DNA of 64,000 bases. Origin: Panopea generosa. Taxonomy: Eukaryota > Mollusca > Bivalvia > Adapedonta > Hiatellidae. The position numbers were made by a program, and so were the translations under genes. Shown piece after piece: positions 1 to 12,100 of the stretch. The stretch spans positions 3,459,501 through 3,523,500 of the forward strand of contig CM055896.1 of NCBI GenBank assembly GCA_029582155.1, read 5' to 3'. Within the stretch, counting starts at the first letter, position 1; the number at the start of each line of letters is the position of its first letter. Below the pieces are notes generated by a model. It had not been told where the DNA came from. It did no database searches and saw only the letters and a list, made by a program, of their open reading frames with translations.

Positions 1-126
1 CTTTGTGTAGTGAGACCTTAAATGTTTTAATACATTTGACAGAACATCTTTTAACATAGAACAAAATGAAACGGAGTGTTGATTAAGGCATATACAAGTG
101 GGAGGAGATATACCTCAAAATGAAGA

Positions 127-228
127 TCAACCATCGTTAATATGAACTTGCGCAAAATAACGTGAAAATGTGTCATACGAGCCGACCATCACTTTTGATG
201 ACTCAATTACGGAGGACTCTGGATAATG
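127..228 (-). CDS. Gene A candidate terminal exon
   Basis: 102 bp from acceptor AAATATTATAG to a TGA stop at 129-127. It starts in phase 0, matching the phase-0 donor of the exon at 1267. The 33-residue peptide (contains SSVIESSKVMVGSYDTFSRY) is more GC-rich than its surroundings. An ATTAAA variant polyadenylation signal lies downstream on this strand at 31-26. An alternative end is an acceptor near 549 (CTTTAACAG) followed by a 14-codon open end. Which is used cannot be told from sequence alone. Confidence 0.35.
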   Translation of the reverse strand, partial: HYPESSVIESSKVMVGSYDTFSRYFAQVHINDG

Positions 229-1266
229 CTATAATATTTATAAGACAGATATGTTAATACTTGACACACCTTGCTACATATTATTTTATATGTATTTTAA
301 TTAGCTTGATTTTTATTTCAATTGTTTCATACTGCAAATTAAAAAGAAGAAATACATTTAGTGTTTATGCAGGTGACGCCGTATCTATGTATGAAGTTAC
401 TTCAAACATTTCGCATGCAAACCAAATAAACAAATATTAGATTTGCTGCCATACACAGTAAATATATAGTCAAAAAAGAGCCGTCGGAAAATATTAGAAA
501 AATGAAGGCCAGCTATAGGATGAGATGTCATGGTTTTGCTGTTAAAGGTCGATAATATGAAACGTTAGAAGTCCGCAAGTCTAATACATATTTAGATGTT
601 TTATCAGCAAGAAAACAACAGGAAGTACACAAGAACCGTTTGTACATTTATATAAAAATATGTTTTTTGTTTTTATTCTATTCAATATAAAATAAAAATA
701 AATCATTCAGAGTATCGGAATTCTCATGAAAAGGAGATCAAAATAAGGATGCTGTTTCTCGTCCATAGAAAAATCATTATAAAAGTAATGCTTTTTGTCC
801 GAAGATAGATATATCTCTTTATTACATGAATATATTAAAATAAGTACATGAAAATATATAGTAAAATTACTATTGTATGGAATGGAATATTTCCCCCCCA
901 TACATTGCATTATATTATCGAAAACAAGAATGCAATGCAGCCAATATTTTCAGACGATGTAACAACTTGTTCGATTCATTAAACGAAGACCCAAAAAACT
1001 GGTATATATTGTTATGTTAAAAAGGAACACAACCCATATAAAACTACATATATGATTACAAAGTAATTATCAAAACTATTTATTTACATACAGCAAATAT
1101 GATTATTTTTTATATTGTTGACATCTCTGCTCACATCACCAGACATATACTTTATTATATGTAATATTTTATGTGTTCCAGTATACATATAACTGTTTAA
1201 ATACATTTTTTTGAATTACAGATTTGAGATTTGAAAAGTTGAATTAAATTAAATCAAATAACTTAC
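229..1266. other. Candidate last intron of gene A
   Basis: AT-rich, with no conserved motif or convincing gene. A 67-codon minus-strand frame at 707-910 has low-complexity, phenylalanine- and tyrosine-rich composition and looks like chance. Confidence 0.4.
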
Positions 1267-1351
1267 CTTTGAAGGACCTATGTCATAATGCCAACACCCC
1301 AAATCACATAGAGGTTGCGTGACACCGGTGACACAAGTTATTAAGCAGACG
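1267..1351 (-). CDS. Gene A candidate exon 11 (Cys-rich)
   Basis: 85 bp between acceptor CCTAACAG and a perfect donor AAAG|GTAAGT. Its first base completes the Arg codon left open by exon 10, and the frame is open for 28 codons, ending in phase 0. The peptide is unlike the coiled coil: four cysteines and a Cys-Trp-His-Tyr string (PLCDLGCWHYDIGPSK). It could start a small globular domain. I do not recognise the domain. It could instead be an untranslated or chance open segment. Confidence 0.45.
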
Positions 1352-1920
1352 CTGTTAGGTTTAAAAATATGGCAGAAGGTCTTGTGATAACCCACAGTGT
1401 GCATATATTAAAAGCATTCAAACGATGTTTGTCCATGTTGTTGAGCAAGCATTGGTTAAAACGTAGTTTTAGTTAAGGAAACGTGTGTTAAATTTGACAC
1501 GTGTGGGCCAATACAACTCTTGTGTAAATTTATTTAAACCAGATTTTTTTTGTCAGAAGAGAGGACATATTCAATTTTAATATTGAGATGCACAGTTGAA
1601 ACTGAATCTCACATGGCATTGTGACAAGCAATCTTGTGTACAATTTTTAAACAATCGTTGCGTAAGTTACTGAGCGGATGTTGATTAAAAACATTGGCGC
1701 CAAAATGCAATATCCATACAAGGTACTGTGATAAATGTAATAAACAACCTGTGTATACTTTTGAAATGAATTAGACAAAGTTTATTCAAGTTATTGAGTG
1801 AACGCTTATATGCAGCTTGAATAGTTAAAATCAAGAAAATATGACATAGTTTTCAACAGATGTACATATAACATTCAAAGGATAAACATCATTTATATTT
1901 GCTATACTTAATACACTAAC

Positions 1921-2013
1921 CGAATAAAGTCGTTGATTGTGTCGTCTGCATCATTCGTTGATATCTGTTTAGTCAGGCGGTCACACTTTTCTTTGCAATT
2001 CGCAAGTTCTGAC
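1921..2013 (-). CDS. Gene A exon 10
   Basis: 93 bp, acceptor CTTTTAG and donor GTTAGT, phase 2 on both sides, residues ~281-311. It reads SELANCKEKCDRLTKQIS and then an acidic stretch NDADDTINDFIR. It looks like the end of the coiled coil, with two cysteines four residues apart. Confidence 0.75.
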
Positions 2014-3150
2014 CTAAAAGTCAAATTGACTTTACTATACAATGTTCATTAATTCCATTGTAACACGCTCATAACAACTTAGATATATTATCATGTTTTT
2101 TATTGCAATCTGACTGAAGCCATATTCATATGATATCGCATGTAATATTTATTTGATAGATAAATGTAATTAATGTACTTGGTTCATACATCAACGTTTA
2201 GTTGGTAAAAAATAAGAAAATATTTAACCAGTAACTAACACAAGAAAGAATCATAACGAAGTCTTTAGTAGCCTCTGAATAGAAACACGATTGTAATAAA
2301 CATTTTAACTTTAAATTAGAAATATTAAGAACTTTTTATAAACAATTATTGAGAAAGTATATACTATTTCTTGTTGAATGTACATCCTCAAATATACCTA
2401 CTGTAAATCTGACTTCATTTTTTCAGTATCACGAAGAGATTCGTTTAGCTGGTTTATTTTTGCACTACAAAAAAAATGCTGATAACATAATAAAATATAT
2501 AAATCATAACAGAATAAAAGAAACTACTTTGCATCAAAACATTAATATGTTATGCTGATAAAGGGATTAAGATTTTTATAGAGAAATCGGAGAATGCTAA
2601 GATGGCATTAGATCAATATGTAATATCTGAAGACACATCTCTGTTATTAAAATTTCAAAATCATATTCGTTGCCAAATTCATTTGTTTGTAAATATGATA
2701 TTTGTGTCATATATTCATTGATAAAACACGCCTAACATCCGCGTGCATGGGTCATTAATATACAATTTACCATGGCCAGAGTAATTGCATTGTTCAATTT
2801 ACAACATCCTTTCCCATATTTGTACAAAAACAAAGAATGAATCAAAATTCTTAATCTTGACATCAATATAATCTATTAATTATTGGTAAATTATAAATAG
2901 CAGTTACCAAAAAAACAAAAAATATTACGATGTAAAATTTTATCGGTTTAAATATGTCGACAGCAATTCATTCGTTAAATTTGAGTATAAAGTGATTAAA
3001 TTGTTAGAATAAAATTGAATAAAAGGAAAGAGAGGGTTAGTCTTGCATTATCATTCATATGGTATCTATATTTGATACAATACCCATACCTGTGATTTAT
3101 TTTAAAGGCGTTTTGTATATGTCATTATAATAATTTGTTTAAAGGATATA

Positions 3151-3188
<38 letters not shown>

Positions 3189-6100
3189 GCTCGTGTCCAT
3201 ATAACAATATCTTTTGCTGAAATTTTAGAAATGATATCGACATCATATTAATTTTGGATTCGTTTTTAACATTTCAACAGTTACAATGGGTTTGATCTTT
3301 TAAACAATTAAACAAAAAATAACCGAATACTGATTACATGCGTTCGTTCCTGTCTTTGGTAATTTCCTCCAAATTTCCTTTGATTTCTTCTAGATCTTGA
3401 CTTAGTTGATTATTCTTCTTTTTCTCCTTGTCAAACTCTACTCGTAAGTTCTTTAAATCTTCATTTGAACTAAATGGGCATGTATACATCCATGAATAAC
3501 GTATTCCATATGCACAAGTTGAGACTTTATATAGGATGAAACTTAAAACGCATACACAACATACAGAGATTAAGGTTTACTTATATGTGTATATCTGATA
3601 ATTTTCTGACATTCATATGATACAGTTGGTTTTAGAAACATCATGCAGGTGTTAAAATAATGTAGTTATGCTGCTGGTCAGGTTAAACAATTAAAAATGG
3701 ATGGCGGTATGTATTCTATAAATGCATTTTTTACATTAAATGATTTCGAATTGCCTTTAGTGTCTTTTTTTGTGAATAATACTGACTTTAATGTGTCGTT
3801 TTGAATTGATGTCCACTTTCTTCGTAAATTATTTTTGGCATTTCATAGCCCATGGACTAAAATTATTCACAATTTTAAATTCGAATTATTTTAACAGTAA
3901 TGCGCTTGAAATTTCTAAATTTCAATAGCAAGATAAATTAAACAAAGTTAATTATAAACTATGTGTTTAATCATGTTTCTCTGGCTAAGCATATGGTGTT
4001 TACGAACGAAACACTTCACATACCATTTGTTGAGTATAATTATGTACCTTTTATTATGTATATCCGGTAATTGGTCAGTATGTGTCTTCAGATTGTCTTC
4101 TGTTGATTTTAGCTTTGCTTCCAGTTCTGTAATAGTTTGCTTCAAAGACGTTTCCTTAGATCTTTTAAAAATACAATTAAAGTTAGAGTGTTGACTGTTT
4201 TTTAAAATAAAAACACATAATTTTGAGAGATAAAACTCATTGAGCTTCTGTTTGCACATTTTTATGTACCATTGTTAATTTAATACGACACCACTTACTA
4301 AAGCTGTCATAGGCTGTTTTCATTGCTTGAAAAGGCGTTCAATACAGACGTTTAAATGAAAGGTTTGGATTTTGATATAGGGTCACAATCGTAACTATTC
4401 ACACTAGAACGCTAATGTGTTAAAGGTAAACTATAACCAAAAACCATAGTCCTGTAAGAAACAAGTGCATACTTTTATATCGTGCTGAAATATGTATAAA
4501 CGTGTATTTTACAATTACGATTAAGGTGTAATTCGTGCTGATTTGTGCTATACTAGCCTGTTAGATAATATATCAGGTAATCGTTTCGTGTAGTTCTTCA
4601 GCTCGAAATCCTTGACATTTATTTGCGCTTTTAATTTTTCTATTTGTTGTTCATACTGCTTTCGTATTGATCTTTAAAGTGAAACACGTATTATGTTTAC
4701 AATATATCAAATTATCCAGACAACCAACGTAATGCGTTAAACATGCAATTAACCGAAATACTTCTCATTTGGACTGTGGGACTCTATTGAACCTACAAAT
4801 ATTCTTTTGTTTTTATAAATCCTGTGGATTTTTGGCTTGATATTAACCATAATATTTGATTTAAATAAGATATTTGGCGGTATTAGAACCACTAATTTGA
4901 CAATCTAACAGATTTATTCGCCAAGCATTCTGGTTTGAAAATACGTTATACAGGTAGCAGACTTACGAGAAAATCAGTTAACAGTAAATATAATTATATT
5001 GATCAATGTTAAGGAGAACATATTCGGATTGTCATTGATTGTGGAATGGTATATGATTATATGGGTGTGGGACAACAGTCCTTTTTTTAGGACGACCTGA
5101 TAGATTGCCAACTAAAAAACTCTTTATAGTCCAAATAATCTGCTTTCCCATCTATCATACTAACGAAACATGAAAAAGTCTGCGATAATGAAATGCTCGT
5201 CTGACAGAATTTGGTGTTTCGTCTATAGAAATCCTAAAACTAATATAAGCACTGGTCACATAATGGAAGCACTTCCTGCTTTACAGAGGGTATGATATTC
5301 CGAATGGAGAGACGAATTACTTTAATAGTGTGTTTGATTGTATTTGGTAAAATAAAAAAAGTCATACAAGGTTTTCCGGTCCAATGCAAGTTTACAGTTC
5401 TTTGTCCAGCTGGCAGTCCATAAACTTGCATGTTACCCTCAGCACTATATATTATTTGTTATTAAAGACCCAAATAGTTTTGCTTACATTTGAAATATGA
5501 TTTGCATATACGCTTTGTTTATACAACTATTATAATATGGAATATTTAATTTATTAAATTTCTAGGTAAAAATCCTATTCATTTACCATGATTATAACAT
5601 AAAAAGTTTAACATGAAACATCGACAGTTTATGCTTTTTTGTAATATGTGATTGTAGTCAAAACAGACAATACAAAAATACCATTCAAATTATGTTCTCA
5701 TCAGTAACATCTATATACATGATTATGGAGGGTTTATTTATATATCCTTTTTTAAAAATACATGTACACAATTGAACAGAAGGAAAGCGTCTAACTGAAT
5801 CCCGGAACAAGTCAACAAGTATTATGGTGTTTCAAATACTCGATTTCGGGTTAGTATTCTTCTTTTAATTCTGTAATTTTTGTTTTCTCAAAAGGTGATA
5901 ACCATGTCCAGAAATTACATCAAAGTAATTATGTGTCCATTACCAAAGAGTTTGATAAAATACCACCTTTAACAAGTTCAAATGATGCTTTTGTTTTTAG
6001 CATTATAGTATTTAGTGTTTAACGTATTACTGTCTCATCTGTGAAAATGTATTTGAGTCCTTTTAAATAATACAGTCAAACCTGCATTAAGTAGCCTCTC

Positions 6101-9100
6101 AAGGGAAAGAGCAAAATGACCTCTTAACGCAGGTGGCCGTTAAATGCATGTTAATTGAAACTTAAATTATAGAAATGGTAAATAGAAAATGTTGTTGCAT
6201 ACTAGAGGTGACCACCAACACAGGTTTGACTGTACTTGTTAGACAATCTATAAACATATTTTTTTCTAATTAATCGTTTTTGTTATCAATCAATACAATG
6301 CAAAAAAAATATGCAATTGTTAACCATAATATAACCATATGCGTTCTTCATTACATTCATTTTTTAGTAAAACTATGTAGCCGTTAGCTAGTTTTACAAA
6401 AAAGGGAAAAATCTGTCTTCATAAAGTAAAATTATATGAGCTGTAAAGAGATAATACTCTATTTCGTAAAACACACAAAAACTTGCCTATACTCATTTAC
6501 ACCAGGTAGCTTTCCTTTCATGTTATCGTTTTCAGTTTTCACTTTTGAATAGTCATTTGTTAGACTTTCGATTTGTTTCCGAAGGCCATTACTGAAATGA
6601 TGACACAAATGATACAGAAATGCAAAAGTGTAAGCAAAGCAGCGTAACCCTGCAAAATAACTATTATAAACATGTATTTATGTCACATATATCTCGTTTG
6701 AAAGTGAAAGTATTTCCCTTAATGTAATGTCATTTAGAAATCAAACAAATGTGGTAAATGTTAAAAATTGTATAATGTTTTAACATAACGTTTTTTATAT
6801 ATTTTTTATTATTTTAATGGATTCAACAACTATGCTAGACGTAGGTTATTGTATATAACTCTGCCAATTTAATCAATTATCCATGGAATATGTCATTTTC
6901 AGAAAAAACACTACATTATATAGGAAGTGTTATCAAACAGTTAAGTATCTAAGACTAGAATATGACAAAACAGTCGTATTTAAATTTTCCATGATTCAAA
7001 AGTTTTACAAGACCATATACATGTAAAATAATGAAATAAAATATGTATGATAAAATTTTAAGAGTACTGTTAACATCACTGCCATGGATGTTAAGACAAA
7101 CGTGAAATAAAATCTAATTGGTAAATTGTTTATATGCGCCAAAAGTGTTTTATTATGTTGTGTATGATGATGACAATATTAGGAATGGTCTTGGTTTAGA
7201 AAGCAAAACCAATCATAAGCAACTAAACTTATTTTTTATTTTAAATATTATTTAAACAATTATATTAAAACAATGCTTTTTAATTTTGTACAAATTGTTG
7301 CCGTTTTTTATATACTTACATCGTGTCGTTTGCAACGTTTTCATTGGTCTTCTTTTCCTCTTTAACTTTTAATAGTTTTTCTCGAAGATCGTTTATGCTG
7401 AAATGAATAACATTTGTTAAAGCAAGCAATAACTTAAGCGACCGTAAGGTATTACTTTATATGAATATATCAAAATCAAATACTATGCAGAGAATCGTAT
7501 TGGTGCCAGTTGAAATTGTGTTTCTGATAATATGTAAAATATAATATCGATCCAAATGCTCTATATGATTATTGATGCACATTAATAAAAAACTAAAGCC
7601 AATATCCAGTTGAAAATTTAAATATAAATAGCATACTACAAAGTGAAACCAATGTCTATATATACAACTTTAGCATGGAGTTATGAGCCCAAGTTTTCCT
7701 CTTTACACTGATATTTCGACTTGAATTTGAAAATAACAGCATTTAATGGGATAAAATGCCTCAAAGTATAAGCATACACCCTTGTGCCACGTTCAATCCA
7801 TATAATTGCAAGCAATGCACAACTTGAACTTAAACTTTAACGTAGGTGTGACGCCGAGGTGAGTACAAAAACTCTCCTATTCTTCCAACAGTCGACTTAA
7901 AATTGTTTCAAAATCATTTATCACTAATGTTTTTTTCGATGAGATCTTTATTTGCAACCAACTAGTTCGAACTACTTTATGAAAGAAAGGTTTACAAATC
8001 GACATAAGCATACATGTATGGGACATAAATATTATTTATATTAAACTAATAATTATCAAACTAACAAAATAAAGTTGCTTACCTTTAGAAATTCTGATTA
8101 CTTTAATTTATATTAACTCTTTCTTTTGAAACTTTATACAGTAAACAAGTTATATCGGAAACTAATATAAATATTAATCGCTTTACGCCGACCTCAATGC
8201 ATTTGGATAATCAATCAATGAATAAACGTAATACTGCAGAGGCATTGCTGTTAAAAACTAGATGAGAAATATATATTAAAATAAAAGATTAAAGCGTTGT
8301 ATTTTAAGAATAATATTATTGTTATTCAGACTTCCAGTGTACACAATATAATAAATATAAATAAATGAATATTATGCTTATCAGGAACTAATACACTTAT
8401 TATGCAACAAACAACTTGCCCTCGAATATCAGTTGAAACAAGAAATGTCAATGGTTAGTGTCACATGCCCCACACAAATGGTCTGTGAAAAAACCCAATA
8501 TATTTTATAATAGGCAGCGATGTATCGATGAATATCAAGTGTAATGGACCGACGTTTCAAACTAAACACGCAATTTCATGTTCTTTACATTAAAGTGTGA
8601 GGCTGACCTTTGTGTAACCTTGACCTTGACATCTGATGTTAAAGTTTGGGTAAATGCAGGTGACATATCTTTAGATATGAAATATCGAACACACTGAAAG
8701 TGTGACCTTGACCTTTGAGGTAAGGTTCTGGGTCTTACACACGACACGTCGTGATGTTATGTTGATCAATTGAGCCAAGTTTTTTTTAAATCCATCCATG
8801 TATGATAGAGTTACAGACCAGACTTGAAATCTCAAAAAGATTCAAAGTATTGTCCAACGAAACAAAGTGTGACCTTGACCTTTGATGTATAAGCCTAGGT
8901 CTTACGTGCGACACGACGTCTTGTCATATTGATCAATTGAGTCCAGTTAAAGACAAAATTAGAGACCAGACACGAAATATCAAACAAAATGGAAGTGTGA
9001 CCTTGACCTTTGAGGAAAAGTTCTGGGTCTTACACGTGACACTTTATCATTTCATGCTGATGAATTGAGCCAATTTTAAAACAAAATATATCCATAGGTG

Positions 9101-12100
9101 ACAACGTTACAGACCGTTCCTATAAACATTCGTCGAGAAGTTTTCATTTTCTAAAAACAGTTTTAATTATTTAACCTAAAATGCAACATTACGTAGACAA
9201 TTTGGATATATATGTTACGTAATTAGGTAGATATTTGTAAATTGTACTATCAACATTTATCTCCCTCATTCACTTTTCAGTTAATATTATACTTATAATA
9301 TATAAATGTTAACTAAATATACTTGAAGCCTTTAAAAACGCAAGTATGGGTATTGTATCAAGTCTAAATATGTCATGAATGATAAACCTCGACCAAACTT
9401 TCTTGTCTTGCTTCAACAGTTCCATTGCAGTGACTATAAAATATATGAACCGATAAAAATGATAGCACACCTGTATTAAATATTCACAAGATCGCGCCTT
9501 GAAAGGCTTTAAGTTTATATAAATTAAAACACTTGAAATAAAAAAAGCTTACCTATCAGCTCCACCATTGCCATTGGCATCCTTGTATTCACGGAGTTCT
9601 GCTTCAAGCCTTGCAATAATAACGAAAGAAATTTGCTTCATGATATACACGCTTATAGGTTGCACACCCGTTGAAATAGTGAAACGTCACCAAAATCATA
9701 GAATGCATTGAAAAGGTATACATGAGTACATGAGAAATTACAGAGATATAAACTTGTTATGAAACTTTCATCAACTTCTATTAGCATAGAGTCATAAATC
9801 TGACTAAAGCCAGAACAGAACTAAACCATTTGTGTCCATAACGTTATGTAGCAATTGTCAAGTTTCATTGATTTATGTAATATTTTAGCTTGCTAAAACA
9901 CTTTAATCGAGCAGTCTCGGCATAAAGAAGCCATCACAATTCATCCTAATAGTAAGAATGAGTTATCCAAAGTATCCCATTGAATGCCGTTAATGGCATT
10001 AAACGCACATGCGCTAGTTCATAAATGTATAGCTAGTAATTACAGATATATCAGATTGCTATGAATTTTATACCAAATATTCTTCATATAAGATAGTTTC
10101 TACTACTGCTTGAAATCAAAATAGATGTCTAACTTGTCCACTTGGGTGCCGTTTATGACACTTAACACAGATATATGGTTAGAACTTACTGAGATATTAA
10201 TATTCTGAATATATTGTAAGTATAAAAAGGGTCATAATTGTGCTGAAATCTTGAGTGCTATTAATGAAATGTCATTGAGAAATGGCTAGTATCTGAGGTT
10301 TGAGCTTTTTATGAATGTATAATCAAAAACACACTTGGGTGCCGTTGATGATAAACATTATCATATTATATGGCTAGAACTAAAATAATAAGAAAGGAAC
10401 TTAAACTTCATGACCCAAGTCTGAAAAGGGTAATACATTATCCGAAAATCAAAACATAGGTATCCCACCTGTCCCTTTGAGTGCTGTTTATGGTAGTGAA
10501 CACACACTGATAAATGACTAGTTTCGCGAGATATGAGCTTTTTTTTTTTATAAATTTCTAACAAGATAAGTGTAATAGCTTCTTCTTTCCATGAAAGTCG
10601 AGCTACAAATAAAACGTTATTTAAGGTCTGTGATGATGTATTTTAATTAGGTTCTTTTCTATCAATTAAAATGTTTAGCTTGTGTTACACACTGTCACCT
10701 GTTTGTGACAAGTAGCACTTTTTAATATGGGCTATATTAGATTATAACACTAAACGTATATCAATATTTACTTATAAATCGTTTCCTGCAGTAAACTTTC
10801 TGTAGTTACTTCTTCAATAATCACTCCTTTCATGCTTTTCTTTATCTCGTCCCTGAAAAAAGTTTAACAATATAGCATTTCTGTATATAACGTCACCTTT
10901 ACTTATATTTGGTAGTGTATTTGTTTGATGTTGAAATTACGCTTTTAAATTATATATATTACATATATGCTGTATTTTATTGATTTGTGGTTTCATTGTT
11001 AATCCTATTTTACCAATAAGAAACAATTATCATTAAAAATTATAAATACTGCTACTACAACTTATTTTATTAACGAATATTGAAATATCAAACTACTTTA
11101 ATAAATACATATTACTCCATTTATTTGTATATATCTGAAATTGCCTGAACCAAACACAAGCTTTCTGTATTGCGGTTGATTATTCCTCCTTATTTATATG
11201 GCACTGCTAAATTTCTTACCAAACACCGGCCATAATAAATCCATCACATATATCATAAATTACCCATATGTTATATCATTATCGATTCAATGGGACCGCC
11301 ATTTTGCTGGTATTCTTTAAAAATGCAAGTTTTGTGAAATCGATTGCTTATGTCTTCGAAGTAAGTTACTCGGAATTATTTGTTTCTTGAAACACCACGT
11401 TTAAAAAAAAGATACCATATTATCATCTTTTATTATTTTCTTGCAGACAAGCTTGATAACAGTTATTAATTTACATATTTTTTAAAACATATGTAATAGT
11501 TAGTGTTCATTATGTAAAATAATAACAATTAAGAAACCCAAAGGGAGCGACCGCAGGGACTCTGGGCGGAGCTACGATGAATTTTAAGATTATTGACGTT
11601 TGAAAGTCGATGTTTGCTAAGGCCGTTTCTAAGCATAGCTCGTGCGGCTTTGTAGTTTGTACACGACTCGTTCAGAATTGAATCAAGGGTGGAGTCTGTG
11701 CAATGCCATACACGCGCGCGCAGTGATGACGAACTTCTTAATAATTAAGAACGAACTTAATAAATACATTATTTTGTTGGCTGTTTTTACAATTAAGTGT
11801 GACACAATTTTGACAATTTAAGCAATCCCATTTGTTGTCAAATCTGGTGAAACACTTAATAGAATTTCGGGAATTGGTAAAATCAATTGTGACTGGCGTT
11901 TTCCATGACACCTCATTCGCGAGTACCTCGTGATTTAATTTTCAGTAACGGAAAATAACAGTATATTCTACAGAATATTCTAGTATGGATATTTTCACTG
12001 GAACTTAATTGTCAACTTCATCTTTTATAGAAAGCTAGGGAATTACATTTCTTGCATACGGGACAAAGATATCCTCTTATTTTTACCGGGTACGGATTTT

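Noticed and set aside
707..910. 67-codon minus-strand frame near the left edge
   Set aside because: Low-complexity AT-rich composition with no motif; lies within the likely last intron of gene A.
8060..8140. Strong minus-strand donor CTAAAG|GTAAGC, suggesting another gene A exon
   Set aside because: All three frames upstream of it hit stops within a few codons and no phase-2 exon can be built; at most a decayed exon.
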